Positions 17,609-29,527 of a stretch of DNA of 64,000 nucleotides are shown piece by piece. Under the pieces are notes generated by a model. It saw only the letters and a program-made list of their open reading frames with translations, made no database searches and was not told the DNA's origin. Source of the stretch: Tetragonia tetragonoides (Eukaryota; Streptophyta; Magnoliopsida; Caryophyllales; Aizoaceae); assembly GCA_038025085.1 (NCBI GenBank), contig CM076145.1:15225000-15288999 (forward strand), read 5' to 3'. A program made the position numbers and the translations under genes. Within the stretch, counting starts at the first letter, position 1. Every line of letters starts with the position of its first letter.

Positions 17609-18931
17609 CACTACAAGAAAAACGCGTGATTGCTACAGAAATTAGCGACCGATTTGGGTTCGGTCGCTGATTAGGCGACTTGAGATTTATTGAACTGTGT
17701 GGTTTTTTTTTCATTTTCTTTATACTCTAATTAGCCCTAAGTCCATAACTATAGAAACCCTCAACCTCTTAACCGCCCCTCCCACACTGCCCATTCTCTT
17801 TCTCTCTCCTCTACTCCTCTTATCTTCTTCCCCACATCTCTTCTCATCTCCTTCTCATCAAATCACCGTCCCTCTTTTTTCTTTCTCTCTCTCTCTCTCC
17901 TCTTTCATTCCCTCTTCTAGATCAGCGCTCTCTCTCTCTCTCTCTCTCTCTCACTCATTTGTTTGTTACTCTTTAATCAATTCTCCTTGTCTTCTTTCTC
18001 TCTCTCTAACCATAGAAGTACTTCAAAGCTAAGCCATGATTTTTCTGCCCACATCTCTCTCTCATCTTTGTTTTCTCACTCAAAAAAGCCTTCATTAATG
18101 GAAATTTGAAAGGGTTGAAGATGAAGATCTAGATCGGCGATAATGTTTAGGCGCCTCTGCTCTCGTGCCTCGCTCAAGAACTTCGATGTCGATGGCAAGA
18201 AGGTTGGCCTTATGGTTGTGCTGGGCTCTTTATTGTCGATCTAGTGTAATTTGTTGTAGTGTGCTTTTTTTCCTTTGTATTTCGGATTTATAGTTTCAGA
18301 TCTGAGAGAAATTCTCCATTGTTTATGATAATTTTTTGGTTGTGTGTTATTTTTATTTGATCATATATAATTTTGGTGTATTTGTTAAATTTTTACTTGT
18401 TTTGCATGCTCTGGAATTTGTTGGTTAAATTTTAACTACATTGTCTGATCTGCAATTTTTTTATAATGAATTTATTGTTTTAGAGGTTAGTTATCTCAAA
18501 TAGCACATCATGTTTTGTAGTTTTTGCAATTGGAAGTTTTGTTGTTGTTTATTTATTTATTTTTTTTGTTTTGCAATTCCAGATCTACTTTTGCCTTCAA
18601 CTTCCCCTGTAAATTAAGAACTTAGCAGAGCTTTTGGGGAGTTAGTTGGGTGCATTTAGGGAGTTGGCCGGATGAGAATTGCATAAAACTTAATGTTACT
18701 TTAATTCCAGATTAGCAGCCTGGTTAGTGGCTGTTAATCTGGGATTTTTTTTAAACGAAAATTACCTATGTCAGTCGCTAACAACTAGCGACTGATTATG
18801 CATCCGATAAAAATTTAGCCACCAGGTTTTTAGCTACCGACTAAAATCGGTCACTAACATTTTTGAGCGACCGATTTTAGGTGTATAGCGACCGATTACG
18901 TCGGTAGCAAAACACCTGTTTCTTTGTAGTG
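17609..18931. mobile_element. Non-autonomous CACTA (En/Spm) element, 1323 bp
   Basis: Begins CACTACAAGAAAAACGCG and ends with the inverted CACTACAAAGAAACAGG. The 3-bp TSD TTT lies at 17606-17608 and 18932-18934. Subterminal copies of GCGACCGATT in both orientations (17640-17675 and 18770-18905) are typical CACTA transposase-binding repeats. No transposase is present. The interior carries a CT-rich leader-like stretch and a short ORF that looks captured from a host gene. Confidence 0.9.
18143..18244 (+). pseudogene. Short ORF inside the CACTA element, probably a captured host first exon
   Basis: The ORF starts MFRRLCSRASLKNFDVDGKK and runs 33 codons to TAG. It follows 300 bp of CT-rich sequence resembling a plant 5' leader (17800-18020) and precedes T-rich intron-like DNA. 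Its local GC is higher than the surroundings. I do not recognise the donor gene. Confidence 0.4.
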
Positions 18932-19010
18932 TTTCCACTACTAGCGATCGAAAGCCCATCTCCCAAGCAGTTCTAATTATGATGATTGTAAAAGCTTTGG
19001 GAAAAGCATT

Positions 19011-19750
19011 GATTGTATAGGGTTTTACTACATAGTTTGGTTGGGTCTTGATTTGGCTTTGGGTAGTTTCTCTCCTTGGAATTATTCTATTTTGTTTTCT
19101 AGTTTTTCTCCCTTCTTAATACATATTATTTTTTTATAACACTTTATTAGTTGATAACTGTATATTTATTTATTATAATGATATTATTGATGAGATGAGA
19201 AATGAATGGTTGAATCCCTAAAAATAATATGGTGTGTAGTAATTTGAGTGAAATTGCGTAATTCGGATCATTATAAATCTTATCTTATCTTACTTACTAT
19301 TAAAACACAGTGCGACCTTAGCAATCTTGCCATGTGGCACTCCTAAGAGCGAGTCCTCTCCTTTTGGGTGGTGGCGACGCATGGGACGCCAAGTAGGTAT
19401 GAGTTTGACATATAAGCAGATAAGCTACCATGTAGCAAGTCATTCAAGTAGCATCCATCAATTGATGCAATCATTATTATTTGAGTTTTATTAATACGAC
19501 TAGCATGTTGTTCAAATTATAAAATAAAATAACTTTTGTACGCAAGTTAAAAAATTATAATTCTTACTTCATTGGATTTGAATTAAAAAAAAATTCAAAA
19601 TGAGATGTATATGTCCTATATTTTACCCTAAAATATTTGGTATAATTTTTTTTATTTCTTTCAAGGAATGTTTGGTAGAAGGTAAGGGAAAAAGACACGT
19701 CAAATAGCCGTATTCGTATTTTTTTAATTACCATACTTATATGGAATATT
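19011..19750. other. AT-rich intergenic sequence
   Basis: No gene. A G+C-richer island at 19310-19400 (tgccatgtggcactcc...) follows 'cttatcttacttactattaaaaca' and may be part of another repeat, but no boundaries could be set. Confidence 0.4.
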
Positions 19751-20740
19751 CGATGAAAATAATCCGAAGTTTAAGCGGTCCGACAATAATAATCTCAAGT
19801 TACAAGTTCTACAAAAATAATCCTAAGTTGTAACTTTTGTCACAAAAAGGAACCTGCCCATAACACCGTTACGATCCGTCACACTTTAGCACTAATTTTA
19901 CTAGAAGACGTTAACTCAGCTTTAATAAAAAAGAAAAAGAAAACTAGCCCTCTCAACCTCTCCATTCTATCTACTCCATCAACCCACCACCGACCCACCT
20001 CCCCCTTCCACCACAACCACCATCTAATTAACCTCATATGTTATCCCCATTACCGCCACCTCCACCACCAATTTCGCACCCACCAGCCCTCCCCCCACTG
20101 CTTCCCAACTTTTCTCTCTCCTCGACCTCACCACGACCCTCACCCCATCTCTCTCCTCACCCACGCCTCCCTTAGCCACCATCAACCCCAGCCCCATAAC
20201 CACCATGAACCTAACCCTTCTCACTATCTCTTGTTCTCCACGTACTTCATCGTCACTGTCACCGCCACCCCCCATCCCCACTCCCACGACTCAAAATCAA
20301 CTCTAAAACACGATGGAATGAGGAGGGTATGGTGGTGGTTGTGGTGGAAGAGGAGAGGAGAGAGAAAGTGGGTTTTGGAGAGCAGAGGGTATGGTGGTGG
20401 TTGTGGTGGTCAGACGTGGGCTGGTGGTTGAGATGGGGGGAGGGTGGTGGCTCAGATGGGAGGAGGAGAGAGAAAAAAATTAGATTTGGGGGAGAGTGGG
20501 GGATTATTATCCAAACCAAAAATTATCTTAATTTTTGTTGTTATTAATAATTAATATTAATAACAATAATTAACAATTAACGCGTTTAAATTAACGCAAA
20601 TACTACTAACGAAATTTGACGCTGTCACTACCTGGACCATTTTTTGTGACAAAACTGACAATTGGGATTATTTTTGTAGAGGATGCAACTTCAGATTATT
20701 TTTGTCGGAACGCTCAAACTTCGGATTATTTTTATCAATG
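19751..20740. mobile_element. Long-inverted-repeat DNA element, copy 1
   Basis: The terminal inverted repeats are about 105 bp and imperfect. The left end reads GAAAATAATCCGAAGTTTA and the right end, inverted, reads AAAAATAATCCGAAGTTTG. Each carries the repeated word AAAAATAATC and then TTTTGTCACAAAAA. The interior is rich in simple CCACCA/GGTGGT tracts without a supported gene. TIR length suggests a MULE-like or foldback element; no TSD was resolved. Confidence 0.6.
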
Positions 20741-21152
20741 TTTTTTTTTTTGTGAATTGAAAGATGAGGCAATGGTTTTCTCAAATAATTTCGCAAAGTG
20801 GTTTTAGAAATTGGGTTATATATGGACTTCTCATACTGAGTCCATTACTAATTATATACTAATATTGTATTGTATTCTATTCTCTCTTTTTTTAATGTTG
20901 TAATTCCTCAAAGTGAACCCATTACTAATCATATACAGATATTGTATTCTATTATTTATTTTTTAAAATGATGTAATTCACTACGAAGACATTTATAGGT
21001 AAAGATAAAATAAACACAAATAGTTCCCCAAAAAAAACAAAAATAGTTCCTTTTTTTCTTTTTCTTTTGTGAACTTGAAAAGAAAATTATCACTATCTAT
21101 GTGAGTCACATAATGTGACTATGTTTGGTACTCAATTAACATAATATAAATA

Positions 21153-21875
21153 GGAAAATTATACGATGAAAATAATCTGAAATTTAAGCGGTCCAACAAT
21201 AATAATCCCAAGTTGCAATTTCTACAAAAATAATCCTAAGTTGTAACTTTTGTCACAAAAATGGACCCGCCCATAACACTGTTAAGGTCAGTCACACTTT
21301 AGCACTAATTTTACTAGAAGACGTTAACTCAGCTGCTAAAAAAAAAAAAAAAAAAAAAACTACCCCTCTCAGCCTCTCCATTCTATTTCCTCCATCAACC
21401 CACCACCGACCCACCTCCCCCTTCCACCACAACCACCACCTAATTAACCTCATTTCTTATCCCTATTACCGCCACCTCCACCACCAATTTCGCACCCACC
21501 AGCCCTTCGCTCCCCTACTGCTTCCCAACTTTTCTCTCTCCTCGACCCCACCACCACAACCACCAGGGAAGGCGGTGGCTCAGATGGGAGGAGGAGAGAA
21601 AAAAAATAGATTTGAGGGTGAGTGGGGGATTATTATCCAAACCAAAAATTATCTTAATTTTTATTGTTATTAAGAATTAATTAATATCAATTACAATAAT
21701 TAACAATAAACGCGTTTAATTAACGTTAATACTACTAACGGAATTTGACATCGTCACTACCTGGACCATATTTGTGACAAAATTGACAACTTGAGATTAT
21801 TTTTGTAGAGGTTGCAACTTGGGATTATTTTTGTTGGACCGCTCAAACTTCGAATTATTTTTATCGAATTTTCCT
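21153..21875. mobile_element. Long-inverted-repeat DNA element, copy 2
   Basis: Same family and orientation as the copy 400 bp upstream, with the same TIRs and interior (GACGTTAACTCAGC, CCACCACCGACCCACC) but about 270 bp shorter inside. The TIRs appear to extend to AGGAAAATT at both ends. Right-end words include TTTTTATCGAATTTTCCT. Confidence 0.6.
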
Positions 21876-23162
21876 AAATTTTATTGTTAACTTTTTTTAT
21901 ATTTTTACTTTTCGACAAGTAAACAAATTCATAGATATAATTGCTCAATTCAATGCATCAAAAGTAAGATTCGTAGGCAACACAAGTTAAAGTTTTAATT
22001 CTACAATTCATTTATGATAGTGGAGCATTCTTATGCATCACTTGAACTACCAAAGCGATATTCAAATATCATGTTGACAAAAACACCCAATTTAACAAAC
22101 TACCAAAACGAGAGCACAAGTTAAGATTCGTGTACTGGATGTTCACACTTGACATATCACATGATGCTACTTGGTTTCTGAAATTCCAAGGCATCCCCTA
22201 CGTAATTATTACCCACCATTGGCCTATATAATCTTCTAAATAAAATGTGTTTGAGGCTCATAAGATGACGGGCACTTATAAATTTCTCTTAGCATATACG
22301 TGTTACATTTCTGCTCCATATAGACTAAGAAACCAACAAAACTACTGCAATCAAGCCTAACGACAATTAAGCAAGTAACAACAGCAACTGCATTAGCAGT
22401 CGGCAGCTTAATCAGCAACAAACATACATGAGCACCAGCAACAACCAGCAAGCAACAATTGCAAACATGAGCAACATTTAACAACAATCAACAGTAACAC
22501 AATTACAGTAAACAACAACAGCAATTACAGTAAACAGTTGCCGCATTTTACAGAAATCAGCAGCAACAAATACAGCAAAACATAACAGCAATTACAGTCA
22601 AAAGCAACAGCAATTCCAGCAAAAAGAAACAGCAATTACAGCAAGCAGCAACAACATTTTACAAAAAACATCAGCATTTTACAGCAACAGAAACTCACAG
22701 CAAGCAGCAACTAGAAGAGAAATTAAGAAGTAATCCAAACTTCTGTAGATGTTGACCAAATTTTCCATATAAGGTGCTTCCCTCAAATGTGCAGAAAACA
22801 TGAGTCCCGCTCAACTAAAGGTAGAAAACACAATATGACAGCAAACATTTCAAGCAGAAATATTGGATTTTGGCACCAACAACATCCGAAAGAGTGCAAT
22901 CCAAAAGAGCATCTATGGCAAAAAAACCCCAAGCACTACATAATCAATCTAATAAAAAAACTATGGCGAAAATGATCTATGGCAGCAAAGCAACAAAAGT
23001 AGGTATCATGAGTATAAGACAACCGAATGCATAACACCACCTAACCAAAATTATAAAACGAGGTGGATTCTTAGGTCAACTCTAATTCTACCCTAAAATC
23101 CCAATCTTTCAATGGTCTCTTTTCTTTTCAGGGATATCTCTTCTTAACCTGAATTTTTTTCA
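21876..23162. other. Non-coding, with a CAGCAA-type low-complexity tract
   Basis: A purine-rich low-complexity stretch (22330-22720) is built from CAGCAA, ACAGCAATTACAG and AACAACAG words. No supported gene. The ORFs crossing it are low-complexity artefacts. Confidence 0.5.
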
Positions 23163-23377
23163 GTTTGAGTTAAAATCCATCGTTGCTAAGACCTCCCATG
23201 GTTTTACCCATATGGGTACTCAAAAAGGGGATGTTGTTCTTATCTTTGCCCCTAATTCAATCCAATACCCTATAAGTTGTCAGCGTACTATTGCTACTGG
23301 TGCTATTGCAACTACTGCGAACTCTCTCTATACTGTTTTTGAGAGTAAGAAACAAGTTGTTGATTGCACAATCCAAA
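23163..23377 (+). pseudogene. 4-coumarate:CoA ligase-like (adenylate-forming enzyme) gene fragment
   Basis: About 70 codons match the N-terminal region of plant 4CL-like enzymes: LKSIVAKTSHGF, then GDVVLIFAPNSIQYP and TGAIATTANSLYTV. A polypyrimidine tract and CAG lie just before, like an intron acceptor. The AMP-binding motifs and the rest of the protein are absent, so this is a non-functional fragment. No TSD or poly-A was found to explain how it arrived. Confidence 0.65.
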
Positions 23378-24374
23378 TTGATTGTTACTGTCTCAGAATT
23401 GTGGGACATAGTTAAAGATTTGAAATGCCTGCTTTGTTTTTTGGGGTCTAAGGGTAATTGAAAAGTTGTGTCTGATTCAAAAGTTGCTTAGTCAGAAACT
23501 CAGAATCTATTATCAATTTCTTCCAGTTATGTTCATTGCTCAATTCAAATCCACAGGGGTGAGGGGAGGTGTTAGGCTTGTGCATGGATATTTTGGAGAA
23601 ATTCATGTATAGGTGGATGGAAAACACATTTTTGGATTTGCTACCTATACGAGTTGTACCATTGAATATCTATGTCTCATCTAAATCATTGAATATCTAT
23701 GTACATTTGCAACCTATAGTATCTTAGTTCACAAGCTCAATTTGTAGCCATTTTTAGATTTTCTAACACACTTTCTTAGGCAAGCAAAAGAGAAGATACA
23801 AAAAGAAAATTCAATTGGTGACTCGCTAGCCAAGGATGGGATTGTGGGATGGGGGTGTTAATCAGATGGGAGAAAGGTATGTGAATGAAAGTAGGGATAT
23901 TACAGATGGAAAGGGAACCAAAAGCATTGCAGAGTGCGTGGTACAACAACCACTGATACTTGAATTTGTGCCAAATCAGTGAAATCCCCATTTAGCTTAT
24001 GACTATTATGACTTATGAGGCATTATATCAATCTGTGGAAGACATTGTATGAGAAAACATGCTACGCATCGTTGCAGCTCAATTTGGCTTTGTAAACGAG
24101 CTTAGCTTATCATTTTGAGTTCCATGTCTTGGGAAGACCTCATTTGGGTAGGAGAGGGGCTTCTTAATATTACATGCTAATCTATCGATTTATTCTGACG
24201 TTCTTCTGATTCACATAGCTTGATATTGTGTTATACTGCTGAATTTAATATTCGCTAAAGTCTCAGCTTTCTGGGTTGTACCATTTTTAATGTTGTCAAG
24301 TAGCCATACACGTCTTTTGATCTTATAGGTATTGTTTCATGATTTACACCTTTTCTGAAAGGAATCTCTTACGA
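23378..24374. other. Non-coding AT-rich sequence
   Basis: No gene, RNA or element boundary recognised. Confidence 0.5.
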
Positions 24375-24664
24375 GTCTATTGAATAGACCAGAAATTTTG
24401 TCTATTTAACAATTTTGGTACTAAAACATAAAATTTATTTACTAAAATATCTATTTTATTTACTAAAAGAAGTTCAATTTTAGAAATTACAAACATCAAA
24501 TTTGTTCACTAGAACATTAATTTATTTACTAAAATATCACTTTTGTTTACTAAAACATTGATTTTGCTTACAAAAATATCAAATTTATTTACTAAAATAC
24601 CGATTTCGTTTACTAAATCTTCAGCCTACCTTAAATAGACAATTTTCCTTGTCTATTTAATAGG
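24375..24664. mobile_element. MITE with internal short tandem repeats
   Basis: Imperfect 35-bp terminal inverted repeats (left TCTATTGAATAGACCAG, right inverted CCTATTAAATAGACAAGG) enclose about eight copies of a 20-25 bp unit around ATTTATTTACTAAAATATC. Each end also contains TTGTCTATTTAA. TSD not resolved. Confidence 0.55.
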
Positions 24665-26085
24665 CGTCTACCATTATAGTTTCTGAAAATGGATGTTAGG
24701 CAATACTGCCTTGGAGTCCTACAAATAAACTAGGGCTAAAGAAGCAGATTGGTGTTTTAGAAGTCGTGCATTTGAAGAATATGTCTGTTTTACTAGCTAT
24801 TTTGTATGATAGGTTGAATCTTTACTTCACTGCTTAGAAATAACATACTTTGATGAGTAAGTTTTGCATAGACCTGGCGTGCTTTTTCATAGTATCAAGT
24901 TATTGGGATTGATAGAAGCTCCTTCATGGTTGATGTTTGGTCAGAAGCAAATGTTTACTATTGGCTTTTAGCTACTTGTTTCTTCTGCAGAGATTTTGAT
25001 TTTACAATATGACGTTGTTTTAAATTTATCAATTCCTAATTGCCGAAAGTTTTAGTTTTGATTTTCCACAAGAAAATCGGTATCATGCGTATGTGGCTTT
25101 GTTCTTCTAAAAAGTTCCCGAAACTGTTCGAAATATCATATGGTAAGTGATCAATGTATACTCTCTAGATGGTGGGTTGTCCTTCGTTTTATTCAAATTT
25201 CTTTTTTTGGGCACTAGGGTGGGGATGGGGAACTCTTATTCTGGGATCAAATAATTATAGAGATAGATGTGTGGCTCTTCAGCTTCTATCTAGATAATGT
25301 ATCTTGTTAAGTTACGCTCGTAATCCGTGTGGTTGATTCTTTATCTAAAATAAATGATAATTTTGCGAATTGAACATTTTTTTATCTATAAAAAACAAAG
25401 TTAGGAATTGAAATTTCCATGTAAAGTGGTTGGGGTTGTGTTGTTTAATTACGTTTTTAGTAGATAGGGGTGTATAAAAGGGAAGGGGTTTGAAAGTTGA
25501 GTTTAATGGTTTGTTGCACATTATGAAGGTTGACAAATTGGAAGAGGTGGAGAGGGCTGGTGACTTTGGTGAGGTTGATGTCATAAATGTGAACTGTGGA
25601 GGGTTAAAAAATGAGGTTGTTCTCAAATCAGTCGACAAGTATTCTTTTGATAGTTGCTAGCATCAAATTTACTATTTGTGCTAGAACTTTTGGCATAGAT
25701 AATTCGACACAATGTTGTTTTGAGATTGTTGTTATATTTGTTGAGTTCCTTGTTTATTTAGATAGATGAGAGTTGCTGAATCATAATTGAGAGAGACCAT
25801 GCCATTTCCTGGCTTATAACTACTCTTTTTTTTTAATAAAATTTTATTCTTAAAATGCGAAGAAAGTGTAACTGCAAAAGATATTCTATTATTGGAAAGG
25901 TATAAGCCCAACAACGACTGTTTAGCTCAGATGATGAAGATCCAAATCGCGAAGGGGAGACTCAAAATACCTGGGACCTCGGGCAACAACTTTGTCTTCC
26001 ATGCAGAGATTGAGCAAAGAAGAAGCTAAAGATTGGTAATAAAGGGCTTAGTTATACTTTTCTGTTCATGAAAGGCATATTTTCA
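24665..26085. other. Non-coding region
   Basis: No gene is supported. A 51-codon open stretch at 25525-25660 (MKVDKLEEVERAGDFGEVDV...) is unrecognised and may be a degenerate coding remnant. Confidence 0.4.
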
Positions 26086-27650
26086 TTGCAAGATTTTGTT
26101 CCAATAGGGCACAACATGGCTCGTTTGTTGAAAATGAGGAGGCATGGACGACGTCGAGTCCTTCAAACCAAACTTGGCGGGCTATATGGTCCTTGAATGG
26201 ATGTTCCTACAAAAGAAAGAAGTTTCTTTCTGGTGCTTGAGTGTTGATGCTCTACCAACAGGAGACAATATCAACAGGTAACTGTCTGGCGTTGAATCTT
26301 TGTGTTTTCAATGTGGTAAACATGTTGAGACAGCATCGCATTTAGTCTGCTTTTTGTCTTGCGGTTGTAGATATTTTGTTGTATGCGTTGATGGGTGGCG
26401 CGAGAGGCTATGAATAAGGAGTGCGAGAGGCTGGTGATGATGGCGTGGGGATGTCAGAATGATAGAAATACAACCCTTCAGCCAAGTAAAGCTACAAGTG
26501 CTGCAGGTGTGATGGATTGTGTATGTATTATGATAGCTAAAGCATATCAGGAAGTGAGGATTGAGAAGGATTGTGGTGAGGTGTTAGGCCCCTCCATCTC
26601 GTGGGTATGTCAAGATAAACACGAACTCAGGCTACTTACATGGTGGTGGCGTGTGTCTCTGGGCATGGTGATTTCGTGAGCTGCGGTTAGGCCTGACAAT
26701 GGGTGGGATTTGGGTCGGGTGGAGCATCACCCGCATCTACCCATTTAATTTTTAAACTTCACCCGTCCACTCATCACCCACGAAACACTCCACCCATCGC
26801 CCACGGGTAAACGGGTGGATACGGGTGATAAACGGGTGAAATAAAGAGGTAAACTAAAATAAGAAACCTAGACAAAAAAAACCAACTTAACACATCAAAT
26901 TTCATAAAATATTACAAAGACGACAACAACAACAAAGCATCCAGAGGGGTAAATTTCATGGTTTCAAGCCTCCAGATGTCCATCTCCTTATCATCATCCA
27001 TGTCCTGCAGCAACAAATAAACAATAATTTGTATTTTTTTTTTTATGGTTTTTTTTTTTTTTAAATGTATATTAAAATATTAAACGGGTGATGAGTGGAT
27101 TCGCAGGTCGGGTTCGCGGGTGGAAAATCATCACCCGAATCTCACCCGACCCACCACCCGATCCACCCACCACCCGCCAAAGAACCCGTTTATTCAGGTT
27201 TTCACCCATTTATTTAAAGCGGGTGGAGCGGGTTCGTGGATACCCACGACCCATTGCCAGGCCTAGCTGCAGTAAGTCTCTAACAATTGGGAATTTGTTG
27301 AGCTAGCCCAAGCACAGACACTAAGATTAGGCCTTCAGATAGCAATTCAATGTGGCAGCAGGTCAAAATTAATGGAGGGTGATTGTTTGAAGATTATGAG
27401 AAGTTTACAGCAAGGTGAAAGACCTGTGATGGGTTTAGTGCTTAAAGAAACTTACCATTTAGTTGTTTTGTTTAGTACGGATTATACTGTAGAGTTATTT
27501 GGTGTCATGTAAAAAGAGAAGAAAACAAGGCGTCTCATTTTGCGGCGCACCTGGATCAAGTTCTTTTAATTGCGCAATTTGGATGATGAGAAATCCGAAA
27601 AAGTTAGGGATGTAACATCATCGGATTTCTGTAACATGTTTCTTAATAAA
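26086..27650 (+). mobile_element. LINE 3' remnant (zf-RVT and RNase H), split by a hAT-like element
   Basis: Fragments in several frames read WRAIWSL, LCFQCGKHVETASHLVC (zf-RVT), then after the hAT insertion EFVELAQAQTLRLGLQIA, KLMEGDCLKIM and, in another frame, NKASHFAAHLDQ. This is the RNase H order of a plant L1. The reading frame is broken throughout. Confidence 0.65.
26688..27265. mobile_element. Non-autonomous hAT element, 578 bp
   Basis: The TIRs are TAGGCCTGACAATGGGT (left) and, inverted, TAGGCCTGGCAATGGGT (right). The 8-bp TSD is GCTGCGGT (26680-26687) / GCTGCAGT (27266-27273), one mismatch. The interior is dense in ACCCG/CGGGT words in both orientations. TSD length and TIR style fit the hAT superfamily. 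No transposase. Confidence 0.85.
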
Positions 27651-28135
27651 TAAAAACATCCAGTATCTCCATTTTCCATCCAAAACAAAAAGAAACAAAG
27701 AGTAACAAATGATGCTATAACATTTTAGAAAGTGATTTTGTGTAATTGAATAAGCTTTTGAAAGATAATGAAAAAACAAATAAATGAATAGCTACAAAGT
27801 CGAATACGTAAGTTATATGGTAAATAAAAATATTAATCAACTTGGGACCAAAAGAAAAGGTACTAATAAACTTGACAAAACTGATGTTGCTCCAAGACAA
27901 GCAAAGAAGTGTTATGTAGAGATAGCATCATGTCGCTACTACATGATGTATTGAACAACATATTATGTACAATGGTTGCCTTCTGCCGAAAACTAAAGCC
28001 TAGAGTTTAGTCTAAGAGATTCAAAGAACAATATATAATAGCTAACCCATATTATCAAAGCCAATAGCAATATAAGGGGGTTTCTAGAGAGTTAATCTCT
28101 CTAGAAACCCTAGTCTCCAAAGCCTCTTCTTTACA
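27651..28135. other. Non-coding, ending in a perfect 11-bp palindrome
   Basis: AT-rich. At 28081-28107 TTTCTAGAGAG, five bases, then CTCTCTAGAAA form a perfect inverted repeat next to 'aaaccctag', as found in plant leaders. Its role is unknown. Confidence 0.4.
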
Positions 28136-28330
28136 GAACCAAGACGGATTGGTGTAGTGGTTCAACACTTCATCCCTTAAACAAGTGGTTGGGGGGTTCG
28201 AATCCCAACTCTTGCGAATGGAAAAAATCCCTTGGCCAGCCCCTTACCGCTTAGTGCGCTGACAGTTGGGGTGAGGGGGTTAGTTACTTTGGTCGATAGT
28301 GGGATACCTTTAACAAAGACCAAAAAAAAA
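28136..28330 (+). mobile_element. tRNA-derived SINE
   Basis: Box A (GGTGTAGTGGTTC) and box B (GGTTCGAATCC) lie in order near the left end, and the element ends in ACC plus an A-run. Flanking 15-bp TSDs are AGCCTCTTCTTTACA (28121-28135) and AGCCTCTTCCTTACA (28331-28345), one mismatch. Length about 195 bp. A classic Pol III retroposon mobilised by LINE enzymes. Confidence 0.9.
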
Positions 28331-28345
28331 AGCCTCTTCCTTACA

Positions 28346-28876
28346 ACCATCTCTTCCTCCTTCAAGCTCCCTTTTCAAGCCATTTTTAGCCATCTTCATC
28401 CTCAAGACATTATCTAGCCCTCTCTGCTTTTAGCTTCTTACTAGTTGCTATCCTTTTTTCAGAGCTGAAAAAAAAAAAAAAAAATATTCAGATCAGTGTT
28501 TGGTTTCTCTCCTTTTTTGGGGGGAGATCAAAGGAGTGTTTTCTTGATTTGGGTTGGGATTTTGTTTCCCAACTCAGCCTTGTTGAGCCTTCAAAGTTTA
28601 GATCGCAGTCAGTTCCCCGTTTGCCTTGTTAAGCTTCATGTTCTCGGAGTTTTCCGTCAAAGCCAATGGTTTGGTCCTCCTTTTGATTCGTGGTTGCATC
28701 AGTTGTTCAGATTGAGGATAAGCTTTTCAATTTGTTTTTTGGGCAACAGCTTGTTTGTTCGAAAAATTGTTTGTTTTTTAAGATATTTTGGTCTTGCCGA
28801 TTGAAGTTCAGTTGTCGGTGATAAGAGGGTCTTGAAGAAAATTAAGCCGGTTGAAGCTTCCAATGGTTTGGTGTTG
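28346..28876. other. Unassigned sequence between the SINE and the inverted-repeat element
   Basis: T-rich with a 102-codon open stretch (28496-28804) that lacks recognisable domains. It reads like a leader or decayed gene that took up the neighbouring insertions. Confidence 0.3.
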
Positions 28877-29527
28877 AGCAGTGTTTTTAAAACACGTCCG
28901 GACCGGCCGGTCGAACCGATTCAACCGGGAACCGTGATCATTGCCAGTCAAATCCAGTACAAAAAACCGTCTAGAACTAAACCGATCAAACCCGGTCGAT
29001 TTTGGTCAAACCCGTCCAAAACCATGAACCGTTTGAACCGAACCGATTCAGTAAGTAGTAGTTTTTAGCTCAAGAGTTTGGTTTTGGCCAACTGGGCCTT
29101 TTCACAACAGCCTCATTGGGCCTTCTTGCTCAGCTTGGAAACGTGTGGCCATGATAGATTTGCTCCCTCCCTTATATAGATGTTTGGAAGCCAATGTTCT
29201 TCTCCTCTACGATGTGGGACAACAACAAGTAGGCTGTGACACTCTCAGCACTTTCTCTCCCTCTCTCTCACGGTTTCTTCCGTTCTTGTTCGCCTTTTTG
29301 GACCAAATACATATTTTAGATTTATGTTTGAAGTTGTTTAGATAACTTTATAATTTATTTTAGTATTCTTCATGTTTATTAATTCAATATGTTTATCTAA
29401 ATAGTAATATAATTTATTATTTAATTATGACATCATCCGGCTTTTGAGTCCGGTTCAACTGGTTGAACCAGTTGAATCATCAAACCGGTGGGGCGGCCAT
29501 TCGATGCCCGATCCTGTTTTCAAAACA
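28877..29527. mobile_element. Inverted-repeat DNA element, 651 bp
   Basis: The ends carry TGTTTTTAAAACACG (left) and, inverted, TGTTTTGAAAACAGG (right), followed inward by CCGG/CCGGTT-rich sequence in both orientations. The 9-bp direct repeat TTGGTGTTG flanks it (28868-28876 and 29528-29536). 8-9 bp TSDs fit hAT or MULE. No transposase. Confidence 0.65.

Larger units (their letters stand above)
17335..19010 (-). mobile_element. LINE 3' remnant (RNase H), split by a CACTA element
   Basis: The minus-strand fragments 19010-18932 and 17608-17335 join across the CACTA insertion to give an RNase H C-terminal part: RTAWEMGFRSLVVESD, then SLMGFISDEILVW and SNVVAHSIAKLQPYE. The ESD motif holding a catalytic Asp is rebuilt only when the element and one TTT copy are removed. 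Stops and shifts are present. Upstream parts of the LINE are missing. Confidence 0.7.

Noticed and set aside
17697..18032. 111-codon Ser/Leu-rich ORF in the first CACTA element
   Set aside because: It translates a CT-rich leader-like tract and has no domain.
20024..20547. Gly/Val- and His/Pro-rich ORFs in the first long-TIR element
   Set aside because: They arise from GGTGGT/CCACCA simple repeats on both strands.
28496..28804. 102-codon ORF as a real gene
   Set aside because: T-rich composition, no domain, and it is flanked by insertions.
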